NCBI GenBank assembly: GCA_033977485.1
Contig: CM066997.1
Location: forward strand, 81,500,634 to 81,564,633
DNA from: Hydrangea macrophylla
Taxonomy: Eukaryota; Streptophyta; Magnoliopsida; Cornales; Hydrangeaceae
Direction of reading: 5' to 3'
DNA length: 64,000 nt
Each line of letters starts with the position of its first letter. Positions within the stretch are counted from its first letter, which is position 1. The position numbers were made by a program, and so were the translations under genes. Under the pieces are notes generated by a model. The model saw nothing but the letters and a program-made list of their open reading frames with translations, was not told where the DNA came from and made no database searches. Shown here piece after piece: positions 46,302-57,426 of this stretch.

Positions 46302-47684
46302 CTAGTCCTGAAACAACTCCGGGTACTTCTTCCTCATATCAGCTTCAACTTCCCACGAGGCTTCGTTCTCGTCATGGTGATTCCACTGAACCTTCACCAA
46401 TGGGATGTCCTTATTCCTCAAATTCTTGATACTCTGATCCAAAATCTTCACAGGTCTCTCCTTGTACGAAATGTTATGACTCGTCTCAATATCGTCATAA
46501 CTAACCACGTGCGAGGGGTCTCGTAGGTACTTCCTTAGCATACTCACATGGAATACATTGTGAACCCCAGACATCTTCTGTGGTAGCGCAAGTCGATAAG
46601 CTCCTTTCCCAACACGATCCAAAATCTCAAACGATCCAATGAAACGCGGAGCTAACTTTCCTCTCTTGAGACCAAAGCGTACTACTCCTCGTGTCGGTGA
46701 AACCTTAAGAAGTACGTGATCTCCAACACTGAATTCCAAATCTTTCCAGCGTCGATCAGCATAACTCTTATACCGGCTCTGAGCGGTTCTCATCCTTTCC
46801 TTGACCAAGGAAATCTTCTCGTTGGTTTATCTAACCAAATTAGGTCCCAACAACTCTGTGTCCCCAACTTCTACCCAACACAAAGGAGAATGACATGGTC
46901 GTCCATATAATGCTTCGAACGAAGCCATCTCGATACTCGTGTGATAACCGTTGTTATAAGCAAATTCAACCAACGGCAAGTGTGTCTCCCAAGATTCTTC
47001 AAAATCGATAACACAAGCCCTGAGCATATCTTCCATTATCTGATTAACAAGCTCAGTTTGTCCATCTGTCTGAGGGTGAAAAGCAGTACTCATCTTGAGC
47101 GAGGTTCCCATAGCTTCTTGCAGACTTTCCCAAAATTCAGAAGTAAAACGTGCGTCGCGGTCTGACACAATTGACACCGGTGCACCGTGAAGTCACACAA
47201 CTTGTTGTATGTACATCCGGCTCATCTTCTCTACCGGGTATGTCATACTGTAAGCAATGAAATGAGCTGACTTCGTCAAACGATCCACGATTACCCAAAT
47301 AGCGTCATGATTCTGTTGCGATGGAGGCAATCCTACTACAAAATCCATCGTAATGTGCTCCCACTTCCAACCAGGAATGGGCAGCGGTTGCAACAATCCT
47401 GACGGTCTCTGATGTTCAGCTTTGACTTGCTGACACGTCAAATACTTGGATACGAATTCGGCCACGTCTTTCTTCATACCTTCCCACCAGAAATTTCTCT
47501 TCAAATCTTTGTACATCTTAGTTCCTCCCAGGTGAACTGTATACCTTGATTTATGTGCTTCTTCTAGGATATCCTTCCTTAACTCTCCATCACCTGGCAC
47601 ACATAATCTATTTCTACACCGATATCCTCCATCGACTCCCACTTTCCATTCTGTCGGGTCTTTTTCTGACATCTTCGCAAACTA
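46302..47684 (-). pseudogene. Chromovirus integrase with chromodomain-like tail
   Basis: Zinc-binding N-terminus (HKSRYTVHLGGTKMYKDLKR, NFWWEGMKKDVAEFV, YLTCQQVKAEHQRPSGLLQP), core with all three acidic residues (ITMDFVVGLP, SIVSDRDARFTSEFW, FHPQTDGQTELVNQIMED), then SYADRRWKDLEFSVGDHVLL, KLAPRFIGSFEILDRVGKGA and the C-terminal VKILDQSIKNLRNKDIPLVK followed by VQWNHHDENEASWEVEADMR. That last segment is the CR/chromodomain-like tail of Tekay-type elements, thought to guide insertion to heterochromatin. Stops at about 47683, 47194 and 46828, no frameshift. The stop at 47194 is where relatives have Arg (VRLHG), so CGA to TGA. The one at 46828 fits CAA to TAA. Confidence 0.92.
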
Positions 47685-48125
47685 TGTCTGAAACTTCTCA
47701 TCTTCTCTCTGAGCTCCAATAATACGGTCGATAAGAACAGGCTGTAGGATAAGACATCTGAACAATTGTCCTTTTCCTTCTTCAGCACTCTGTACATCGA
47801 ACTCCGCCAAAGTCTCCAAAGCTCGCCACTCTCTAACCATTAAGGTGGCGATCGTCTCACGAGTCTGTCGACTCAGGGCATCAGCAACCACATTGGCTTT
47901 ACCCGGGTGGTATTCCAATGTGAAGTCGTAATCTTTGATCAGCTCCATCCATCTGCGTTGCCTCATGTTCAACTCTTTCTGTGTGAACAAATACTTCAAA
48001 CTCTTGTGATCGGAGAATAAATCAAACTTCTCACCGTAGAGATAATGTCTCCAATTCTTGAGTGCAAATACCACTGCCGCCAACTCCAAATCATGAATAG
48101 GATAGTTCAACTCATTCGGCTTTAG
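47685..48125 (-). pseudogene. Chromovirus RNase H
   Basis: [60 protein letters not shown] and [17 protein letters not shown]: the typical Ty3/gypsy RNase H and its C-terminal ADALSR. It follows the TAG at 48126 in the same frame as RT and runs on to the TAG at 47682. Confidence 0.92.
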
Positions 48126-49658
48126 CTATCTGGATCCATAGGCTATAACTCTGCCATCTTGCATAAGTACACATCCTAACCCTTGATATGATGCGTCACT
48201 AAAGATAGTGAACTTTTCATCAGGCTTGGGTATTGCTAGTACTGGTGCGGTAGTGAGTCTCTCTTTCAACTCTAGAAAGGCTCGCTCATGCTTCTCTGTC
48301 CATTCGAACTTCAAATTCTTCTTCGTCAATCCAGTCAATGGTGCGGCTGTTTTAGAGAATCCCTCAACAAATCTCCTGTAATAGCCTGCGAGTCCAAGAA
48401 AACTCTGAACTTCTGTAGGGTTGCTCGGTCTAACCCAGTTGGACACAGCATCGGTCTTAGACGAATCCACTGAAATTCCCAGAGGTGACACCTTGTGTCC
48501 CAAAAATTTCACTTCTTGCAACCAGAACTCACACTTACTGAACTTGGCATATAACTGATGGTCCTTGAGCGTCTGCATCGCAATCCGTAGATGTTGCTCG
48601 TGTTCTGCTCCTGACTTAGAATAGATCAAAATATCATCTATAAAGACGATGACAAACTGATCCAAATAAGGTTTGAACACTTTGTTCGTCAGATCCATAA
48701 ACACTGTCGGGGCGTTCGTCATTCCAAACGGCATTACCAGAAATTCATAATGACCATATCGGGTTCTGAACACAGTCTTGGGTATATCTTCCTTTCGTAC
48801 CCTCAACTGATGATATCCCAACCTAAGGTCTATCTTGGAAAATGTCGTAGCTCCTTGTAGTTGATCAAACAAATCGTCAATCCGAGGCAAGGGATACTTG
48901 TTCTTGATAGTCACGCGGTTCAATTCTCTGTAGTCGATACACAACCATAGCGTTCCGTCCTTCTTCTTCACGAATAACACTGGTGCTCCCCAAGGCGATG
49001 TACTTGGACGTACAAAACCTAGGTTCTCGAGCTCTTGAACTTGCTCCTTCAATTCCAATAGTTCTGTGGGGGCCATTCTGTAGGGAACCTTGGTGATCGG
49101 TACGGTACCCGGTATAAGCTCAATACAGAACTCTATACTTCTCTCGGGCGGCAAACCAGAAACGTCTTGAAATACTTCTTCAAAGTCCTTGACTACAGGT
49201 ATAGATGAGGTTGTCACCTCCGTACTGACGACTTCGATGTTGGCTAAACATCTCGTGAGGAACATATCTCCCGTAGGGTTACATTGAAAATCAAAGGGTT
49301 GATTCTCATTGTCGGGGAATGTAATTCTCTTCCTCGCACAATCCAACTTCACTTGATTCTGAGAGAGCCAATCCATTCCTAGGATTATGTCGAACTCCTT
49401 CATCGATAGGACGATCAACCTCGCAGGGATTTCTCGGTCTCCTAACCGTAAGGGACAATCCTTGCACACGTGTCCTAATCTGACTGCAGCTCCTAGTGGC
49501 GAAGTAGCCTTCAAAGCTTTCTCTAAGCGATGAGGTAAGATACCCAATCTCTGAATAGTATTAATAGATATGAATGAAAGAGCAGCACCCGTATCAAATA
49601 ACACTTTAATATGGGAGTTAAACAGAGTTAATGTACCTTCCACTGCTTGCTGATCAAG
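48126..49658 (-). pseudogene. Chromovirus protease and reverse transcriptase
   Basis: Protease [20 protein letters not shown] and [19 protein letters not shown] with D-T-G-A intact. [110 protein letters not shown] (F-I-D-D catalytic box intact), [20 protein letters not shown] and [17 protein letters not shown]. Open for 505 codons. It is separated from gag by one TAA at 49659 and from RNase H by one TAG at 48126; the latter replaces the invariant Gln of SRQLK. Confidence 0.93.
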
Positions 49659-50738
49659 TTAAGCTTCTCCATAATCTCCTTCTTCGAACACAGTTCCATC
49701 ATAACCAGCGGCATCAGGGATAACAGCATTCAAGCGAGTCTGACTCTGTTGACCATAAGTCACCTGCTTAGGAGCAGTGCAGAACCTACTGATGTGACCT
49801 GGTTCACCACAGTTGAAGCAGACTATCCCTTGCTGAGCAGCACGCCTTGGTGCCTTGCAATCACGAGCCAGATGACCAGGGTTGCCACAGTTGAAGCACT
49901 TTCCACTACTGCTCCCTTCTCCTACTCGGGTTTGAGTCGGATAGGTAATAGCCTGGGTCTTCTTGCTTCCGTCAAAATTTCTCTTCTGCCCTTGGGTACG
50001 GTTCATTGGTGGTCTATTCCCAAAATTACCCCTTTGAGGCGGCCGAAAATCAAATTGCTTACGGTTCACTCGAGCATCCTCTTCCAGATCGGTAGCCAAA
50101 CCAACAAGTCCTTCAAACGATTTATCCAAGTGGCCGAGAGTCAGGCGATGAATCTGCGGTGTCAGCCCTTGGTTATACTTCTGGATCTTCTTCTCTTCAG
50201 TATCAACCAGGTGTGGGGCGAAACGAGATAGTCTTTCGAACTGTGTGGTGTACTCTTGCACCGACTTGGTTCCTTGCGTCAGATCCATGAATTACTTCTC
50301 TCTTCTGTGCCTCTCCGTAGCTGGGAAATACTTTTCCAGAAATCTTCCCTTGAACGCAGTCCACGTCATCCCCATTGCAGCTCCATTCCCGATAGTAGCT
50401 ATGACCGAATCCCACCAATCTGCGGCAGCATCAGTCAGCTGAAACGTAGCCAATCTTCTCTTGTCCATCTCATTGCACTGGACAGCTTCGAACATGCGGT
50501 CCATCTGTCTTAACCACTGTTCCGCTTTCCAGGGTTCCGCGGTACCTGCAAACTGCTCGGGCCTTAGTGCACGGAATCTCTCTAGCAATTTGTCTCCGGT
50601 TTGACGGTCTCGTCGGTTGTCATTCGTATTACCGATTCTTTCTAACCGTCTGATAAACGCTTCGAACATCCCCGTAGGATCGGCAGCCTCGGGTGCTCCC
50701 TCGATCAAGTTTCTGTTCCTCCTGACTCCTCCAGCCAT
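49659..50738 (-). pseudogene. Chromovirus gag
   Basis: ATG at 50738 (MAGGVRRNRNLIEGAPEAAD). Retrotransposon gag core FRALRPEQFAGTAEPWKAEQ, MDRMFEAVQCNEMDKRRLAT, FQLTDAAADWWDSV and FKGRFLEKYFPATERHRREK, a TAA at about 50292, then [20 protein letters not shown]. Two CCHC zinc knuckles follow: [14 protein letters not shown] and [14 protein letters not shown]. It joins the protease in the same frame across a TAA at 49659. Two knuckles and the in-frame gag-pol fit Tekay-type chromoviruses. Confidence 0.93.
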
Positions 50739-51039
50739 TCTATGCATGATAGTGGTAGTAGAATGAGAAACATGCATGCAACAGTGCTATGAAGTAATTC
50801 AAATGACGACAATATTCAAAAGAGTATATCTTATATATATAACTTATGTCAAGTAGATACAAAAGCACGTATGGTCAGATCAATGCCTACCCTATCTGTA
50901 TGGGTTAGGACGCATGCAAGAGTTAATGTTACAAAAATGGGTCATCGCCCTACACTCTAATGCATGTAAGTACAGTTTGCAAAAAGAGATCAAGCTAAAA
51001 GTCAAAACAGTCAATATGTACAAGGAGATATCTAAACAG
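50739..51039 (-). other. Spacer between leader ORF and gag
   Basis: About 300 bp with no ORF or motif of note; AT-rich with TATATATATAAC near 50830. Confidence 0.6.
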
Positions 51040-51645
51040 TCAGTCATCGCCGTAGGTAGCCATCAATAGGTCAAGCGAGTCGGCCTGATGCAGTCGCTGA
51101 ACATGGGAGGGGCCTGCCCCAAAGTTAGAGCTATGAGAGGTCATCAGTGAAGCAGGTCCAGGGACACCTGCCTCAGGCAAGGCTGGCTCAAGTGCAAGTG
51201 CCTCCTCAAGGTCGACTACAAAGTCGTCCCATCCTAAGCCATCCTCCTCGGCGTCCTCAGAAATAGGAGCGAGCACGATGTCAACGTCACCGTCATCCTC
51301 TACAGCGGGGACGACCGGTGGAGGTACCTCCAGCTGTGCAAGGTGGGCCTGCACAACCTGAACCTCAAGGGGAAAATAGAAGGCATCGCTATTAACCAAG
51401 CGAACCATCTCAACGAGTACTAAGCGCTGGATCTCTATGAAGTAAAGAATCTCGAGGCGAGCACGAGACAGGTCGACCAGTCCTAATATGTGAATCTGAT
51501 GTCAGAGGTCCAACTCGACGGTAGCAGCTGCACGCTGCCCAACAGCAGTGAAATAAAGGGTCGCCAAAGCCGGCACTATCGCTCCCACAGTAACCCAATG
51601 CCCTCCAAAAGCATCAGGTACAAACAAGGGCTGAGCTGGATCCAT
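51040..51645 (-). pseudogene. Extra ORF between PBS and gag (acidic, unknown function)
   Basis: ATG at 51645, 202 codons in one frame with one TGA after LDL (codon ~54). N-terminus MDPAQPLFVPDAFGGHWVTV, hydrophobic/alpha-like middle (ATLYFTAVGQRAAATVELDL, LSRARLEILYFIEIQRLVLV), acidic tail (VPAVEDDGDVDIVLAPISED, LGWDDFVVDLEEALALE) ending LLMATYGDD. The TGA fits CGA to TGA and is also in the duplicate at 42503-43108, so it predates the duplication. A homologue with FIPDEFGGHYVYEGSIEP opens the leader of the second Tekay-like element (61507). Not a known gag, env or protease domain. Function unknown. Confidence 0.7.
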
Positions 51646-51815
51646 ACCTGAAAAAGGTACTACTTAAGTCAGAACAGAATAATCTTAGGCGTTTGGGTTC
51701 TGAGTCTATCCTCCCTGTCGTATCATCGGGTGTGTAACACTTAATGGAATGTGGAATCGGGTCTATACTGGTAAACCCTAACCTGGCTAAACTATCTTGA
51801 GATAAATCACAACCT

Positions 51816-51828
51816 GGCTCTGATACCA
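51816..51828 (-). other. Chromovirus primer-binding site
   Basis: The minus strand reads TGGTATCAGAGCC, 8 bases inside the LTR end (GGATTTAG between), complementary to initiator-Met tRNA. A second copy is at 43279-43291. Confidence 0.93.
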
Positions 51829-51836
51829 CTAAATCC

Positions 51837-54753
51837 TGTCACACCCCGACGTAGCATAAATAAGGAAAGCATTTAATTTCCTTTATGGACCCGTAGGTCG
51901 CGACAGTTTGAAGGATCGATTCCGTCCCAAACGTCGAACAACAAAACATAATAATCAGAGTAAAGCAATCAAGGCTTACAAAAATTTTTAACTTATTACA
52001 TCTTATGATACGGGGTCAACTAAGGCACAGACCGCCTTAAAATAAAACAATAACTTAGTGTCTATTACAGTCATCCTTAAAACAAAACAGTTTAAAAGTA
52101 CTTAAACATAAAACTTAGAGCATAAACAGTTTCTCTCATTCCAAAAGCAGCCATTCTCAATTAAGCATAATCGTATGATTCCTCCTGGTTATAACCTGAA
52201 AAGCCTGAACACAAATGTCCAGGACGCATCAACGTCGTCAGCTTCAAGAAGCTGGTGAGTATTAAAAACATAACTTTGAATGTAAAACATACTCATTTAC
52301 CTTTTTCCATTTTTTTTTTCAATTTGTATAAATCAATAGTTAAACCGCAGGAAGAATTCATTATAAAACAACAAGGAATATATTAAAGGTCGTTCATTCA
52401 TAAAAACAGATACTCGTGTAATGAGACAATGCACCACACTCATCTTGCCGACTCTTTTCTCTCGACAGCCACAACAACCCACTATCTTACTCCTGGTATC
52501 TTTGAAACACTAAGATAGCCACACTTTAGCAACGGGGCGCCAGGGAGTGTCCAGTTTGCCTCACACTTTGGTCCGGGGTACCAGGGAGTGTCCAATGCCT
52601 CACACTTTGAATACCCTAACCGCCATGCAAATACCGGGGCAACCCCTCGCACAGTATCCAGACTCGAGTATCAGGGAGTGTCCGTAGGCCACACTTTAGC
52701 ACTACCATGGGTGCCAGGGAATGTCCGAGTTCGGCGTCACACACTTTAACGCTTCCATGGGCGTCAGGGAGTGTCCATATTTGCCACCGTCGCATTTCAA
52801 AGATACCCTCACCACAATCTCAACCACAACCACAACCACAACCACGACCACAACCACAAACTCAAACTCATACTCTTTCCACACTACCATTACTCTTTCC
52901 CACACAGACTGACACCCACATGCATGTACCACTGACCCCACATGTATGTCATGAACCTTAAACATGCGGCAATTTATTGAAATATAAATACAACATGCGT
53001 ACGGGGATTAATAACTTGCAATACAATGTTTTAATCATTCAAACATAACTAATAGAGTTCTGATTAACTAAATATCCCAAATAGAACCTTAATAGTACTA
53101 AAAGGTTGAACCAAACAGTCCCTTAACAGAAAACAGACAAAAACAGAAACTGCCTGACTTCGCGCGCGCGGGCCGCTCGCGCGATAAGCCCAATTTTCCT
53201 TTTATAATATAAACTTTTCTGACTGCCTGAGAAAGCCAAGGTCGCGCGCGCGGATCGCTCGCGCGAAGGGATTCTCGCGCGACCCTCGCTTGCGCGACCT
53301 GCCTAAATTTCATTTTTATAATAAAACTCTTCTGTCTGCCTATGGAAACAAGGATCGCGCGCGCGGGCCGCTCGCGCGATTCTCGCGCGCGCAATCGTGG
53401 CGCGAGTTTTTACTGAGGCTTCATCTTCTTCGTGGAACTGCTCTGTTTCAGAAAACAGGGACTGAATTAACCCATTTTCCATTCTGTGAGTATATAGGAC
53501 ATGTGGTATATGATTTTCTTTGTTTTTCAACAAGGATTAAGAATCCATCAACAATTTAACATGATTCAATCTACAACTCTAAAATTTTATGAGAGATTAA
53601 AAGTTGTCAAAACAAATTTTCTTATATACTTTTCCATATGGATAAATTAGCTTCCAAAGTCTTGACAGTAGCTTTTAGGGACCGTAATTGTCCTAAATCA
53701 TCTCTGAAAACTTATCTAGATTAAGTTTGCAAAATCCATGTTCTTGAGCTTCAAACTTAAAATCTAAAAATTAACAATGGTGAACTATAGCTTTATCAAT
53801 ATCATTAGCAATATAAGCATGTGAGACATTTGTAGTGAGTTAGAAATACTCACTGATTTGAAGCCTTAGAGAATTAAGTTGAGAAAGATAAGAAATCAAG
53901 AAAGCCAATAGAAGCTTGCAAGCTATGGTGATTGAGTCTTCTCTCTCTGAAATTCCCTATACTAACTCTCTGTGTATCACTCTCTCTAGCTCTCTCTAAA
54001 CTCTCAGATTTCTACAGATTGTGTGTGTTGAGAGAGTGCATAAGAGTTTATAATAGAAATTTTAAAAGAATAACTTGGTGCCCAAGATCTTTCTTCAATA
54101 CTCTACAAATTGCATTTGTTTTTTTTTTTTTTCAAAATATATATACACATGGAATATACAGCTCCAATACATACGTATATGCACACACTCAGATTTTGAA
54201 GAGGCAACCTAGACTAGTAGGGGTCAAGGGGTGTTTGGGTATTTTAGCTTTTGGTCACAACAATACACACACACACAAAGCATTGCCAAACAAGGCCTAT
54301 GCTAATGATCACTTGCCATAAATGGCAATAAAGCAATTATCCAAATCAGTCACTTCCAAAATCTGTGGAAGTTCACACAGCGTGGACAGTTTTGGACATA
54401 AACTGGTATTTTCGGGGCACGGTGGTCACCACAAAAATACGGGAATTTCATTTTAACTTAAGAATTGATTTTCTGGTTTTATAAAAATACTGATTGAGTC
54501 AATAGGAGTTATTTTCACCGTTTTGAAATACAGACTTTGAAATCCACACAGGTATTACTAATTTTGTAAAATTGCAGGTTGGCCCCCAATAAAATTTAAA
54601 TGTGAATTAGATAAGAAATTAATATTCCAAACATGTGACTGAAATTAAAATAAAAGCAGACAATGCTAATTGAGTTTAAATATGCCAATGCAAATACAAA
54701 TAAATTAAATATGGACATGAATTTTAAATTAAATGGAAATGCAGGTTGTTACA
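51837..54753 (-). mobile_element. Chromovirus right (5') LTR (2,917 bp)
   Basis: Ends TGTCACACCCCGACG and ...CAGGTTGTTACA. Collinear with the left LTR, differing by scattered single bases and by two deletions in the GC-palindrome blocks. It is followed directly by the resumed copia LTR (ATATAGGCTACG). Confidence 0.95.
53158..53400. repeat. GC-palindrome blocks in right chromovirus LTR
   Basis: Same three blocks as at 44619-44905 but shorter: GGGCCGCTCGCGCGATAAGC in block 1 (16 bases fewer) and GGGCCGCTCGCGCGATTCTC in block 3 (about 29 fewer). Confidence 0.85.
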
Positions 54754-55739
54754 ATATAGGCTACGATAGGGACCATAAGAAGTCAATAAGGAATAGGCTT
54801 CCTTATGGAATTAGGAAACCCTAATTCGAATTGAATCAGATTCTTATTTCCATAAATTATAATTCATACCACTAAAGAATTATAATTGCACTCCTATCCT
54901 TATCTCAAAAATATATTTCGAGCTCCATGTTATTAAATGCTTATTATCTCCCCATGTTAAGATTACAGATATCTATTAATTAAATATAATTACTGACAAT
55001 CATATTTAATTAATCTCTTAAAATTCCTTGAGATCCTCTGCTTAACTTATCTGATATGTCGGACACAAAATCCACCTGCAGGGTTTGACATAATCAAAAC
55101 TTATAAGCTTTCTCAAGGGGATATCATCAATCCCAAAACTGAGACATGGATTCGATCATTAATTAATATCCACCACACAATTAATATTGACACCCAATCC
55201 AATGAGATATTGACCCATTTAAGGATCCCACCCTTTTAGGGATCAAAGTGTAAATATCAAATGTACGTGTCTACAAATTAACTTAGGATTTAGAGCATAA
55301 GCACTCATAATAGCCATGAGGTATTAATCATCTTATAAGTCAGTATAAAGATAATTACCCCAAGTCAGTCCCGTTTAATACACAAAGTGTACCAGCATAG
55401 TGAGTTGAAACTATACCTTTTCCCGCAGTCAAGACAAACCTACTACAACACCATGCTACAGTCCTACCGATGGTGTGCCCAATCCCATCTAAGACTGTAA
55501 ACCAAAATCTTACATTCTACAAGATCCGATGGTCTGATCTTCCCTGTGCAAGATGAACTCTACACACCAAACCACCTACTATGTAGAGAGAGTGAAAGAC
55601 ACACATGCATAATATTAAATAAACAATATAATACAAATATTGCCCACACAGATTCTCATAAAAAATGGATTAACTGATTTTATTAAATGAATAATAAATT
55701 AACTACATAAAGCATGGCTTTTAGTATATATCCCTAACA
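54754..55739 (-). mobile_element. Copia 5' LTR, right part
   Basis: Matches 35744-36725 of the intact LTR and ends ...CCCTAACA before the TSD GATGC. Together with 42309-42486 it makes an LTR lacking 163 bp at the chromovirus junction. Confidence 0.93.
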
Positions 55740-55744
55740 GATGC

Positions 55745-56950
55745 GAGCTGTTTAGAAAGGCAGCAAATGAGTTAGTATTGCAATGTCCTAGTGAATTAAA
55801 AGCCTTAAAATTGATGAAGCAAGTGCATAGTGGGTTATGTGGTGCTCATCAGGCTGAGACTAAAATGAGATGGTTGATAAGAAGATATAATTATTACTGG
55901 CCAACCATCCTAAAAGATTATATTAACTTTGCTAAAGAATGTCAAGCATGTCAAAGATATGGGCCAAATCAGCATGTGCCTGTGAACAGTCTCCAATCTA
56001 TTATCAAACCGTGGCCATTTCAGGGATGGGCAATGGATATTATTGGCAAGATTAGCACACCCTCATCAAAAAATCATGCTTACAAACTAGTGGCTACTGA
56101 CTATCAAACCGTGGCTAGTCAGCATGTGCCTGTCAACAGTCTCCAATCTATTATCAAACCGTGGCCATTTCGGGGATGGGCAATGGATATTATTGGCAAG
56201 ATTAGCACACCCTCATCAAAAAATCATGCTTACAAACTAGTGGCTACTAACCATTTTACTAAGTGGGTGGAGGTTGTGCCACTTAAATCAGCTAACTAGA
56301 ACAAGGTAATTAAATGTGTTAAAGAAAATATTATTCATAGATTTAGATTACTGCAAACCATTATGGCTGACCAAGGCACACCCTTCACGGGGGATGATAT
56401 GCTAGAATTTGCCTTTGAGTATGGTTTTACTATCCTAAATTCAACGCCATATTATGCTCAAGCATATGGGCAAGCAGAATCAACCAACAAAATCCTCAAA
56501 TTAAATATTTAGAATACGGTTGATAATAATCCTAGAGTGTGGCATGAAATACTGTCTAGAGTCTTATGGGCATATAGGACCTTGAAGAGACCAAGCACAG
56601 GAACCATATCTTTTGTTCTAACCTATAGGCATGATACAGTCCTACCATTAGAATTAATAGTAAGGTCTTTAAGGTTGCTAGGTAGAATTATATGGTAATT
56701 GATGATTATCATCAAGCCATGCTAACAGAACTAGAGAACCTAGATGAGATTAGACTAACGTCTTTAGACCACCTTAGGTCACAAAAATGCAAGGCTGAGA
56801 AAGCCTACAATAAGAGGGTGAAAGCCAAGTCTTTCTCTATTGGTGAACTAGTCATGAAGGCCATTTTGCCACTTGGGCTCAAAAACCAAATAGGCTTATA
56901 AATGGTAAGTATTTAAAGAAGTATGAGCCTTGTATGTGGGAATCATACTT
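55745..56950 (+). pseudogene. Outer Tat integrase
   Basis: Rejoins the frame left at 35399. Zinc-binding region ELFRKAANELVLQCPSELKA, HSGLCGAHQAETKMRWLIRR, YYWPTILKDYINFAKECQAC (H-H-C-C pattern). Core: WAMDIIGKISTP with the first catalytic Asp, present twice because of a 150-bp tandem duplication; TIMADQGTPFTGDDMLEFAF with the second Asp; and YAQAYGQAESTNKILK with the Glu. Stops at about 56297 and 56510. Later segments (VWHEILSRVLWAYRT, NKRVKAKSFSIGELVMK) show frameshifts. Inactive. Confidence 0.9.
55970..56269 (+). repeat. In-frame 150-bp tandem duplication in the Tat integrase
   Basis: CAGCATGTGCCTGTGAACAG at 55970 recurs at 56120 (CAGCATGTGCCTGTCAACAG). The 50-residue block HVPVNSLQSIIKPWPF(Q/R)GW ... 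SSKNHAYKLVAT is present twice with very few differences. It duplicates the first catalytic Asp. Confidence 0.93.
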
Positions 56951-57426
56951 ACGTCAATTAAAGCAAGATACAGAAATATGCAAGGAGCACATATCACTCC
57001 TAATCAGTTTAAAGATTTGGGCCTTGATCATGTCCAAAATCAGATTGATAAATGGACAAAAATAGAAAATTGTAGTAACATGATGTGCTGAGAAATAGAA
57101 CCATGCACATATATATATAAACCATGCACATCATTCAAAAGCCAAAATACAGCTATACAAAATAAAAATCCATAGTTTTGGCCCCACGGCCAATTTGCAA
57201 TAAACCCAAAATATGAAGGAGTTTGTCAAATGTCTAAAAATAGAGAAAGGAATCAGGGGAAGATATGAGCAAGAAGGGTCAAAGCCTGGGACCACTGATC
57301 ATCAATTTGGACTAACGTGGTTTCTACGGTCTTATGAATTACCAACAATGATTCCTCTTGTGTGTCCAGAGCAGAAATCTCATCAGTTTGCTAGTCTAGT
57401 TGCTCAGGGACCTTCTCCAAGTTAGC
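56951..57426 (+). other. Spacer between Tat pol and the antisense PMD gene
   Basis: Remnants of the integrase C-terminus to about 57080, then noncoding DNA (ACATATATATATAAACCATG). The 60-bp array seen near the other PMD gene (8341-8948) is absent here. Confidence 0.5.

Larger units (their letters stand above)
42490..54753 (-). mobile_element. Tekay-like chromovirus, recombinant LTR-internal-LTR-internal form
   Basis: Minus-strand Ty3/gypsy element in the 5' LTR of the copia. Reading right to left: LTR (51837-54753), PBS, leader with extra ORF, gag, PR-RT-RH-IN with a chromodomain-like tail, PPT, LTR (43300-46256), then a second copy of PBS plus the first ~810 internal bases (42490-43299), ending abruptly. 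Gag-pol (50738-46302) is a single 1,479-codon frame with six stop codons and no frameshift. LTRs are nearly identical, so the insertion is young. Lineage call rests on the integrase C-terminus and two zinc knuckles. Confidence 0.9.
35405..55739 (-). mobile_element. Complete Ty1/copia element, minus strand, with a nested gypsy element
   Basis: LTRs start TGTTAGG and end CCTAACA on the plus strand. The 5-bp TSD GATGC is perfect (35400-35404 and 55740-55744). Removing the nested chromovirus (42490-54753) leaves about 8 kb. Order on the minus strand: 5' LTR (split), PBS, long leader, gag, protease, integrase, RT, RNase H, PPT, 3' LTR, the order that defines Ty1/copia. It interrupts the outer Tat integrase at its zinc-binding N-terminus. 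The coding region has about ten premature stops and two frameshifts. Copia lineage not resolved. Confidence 0.95.
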
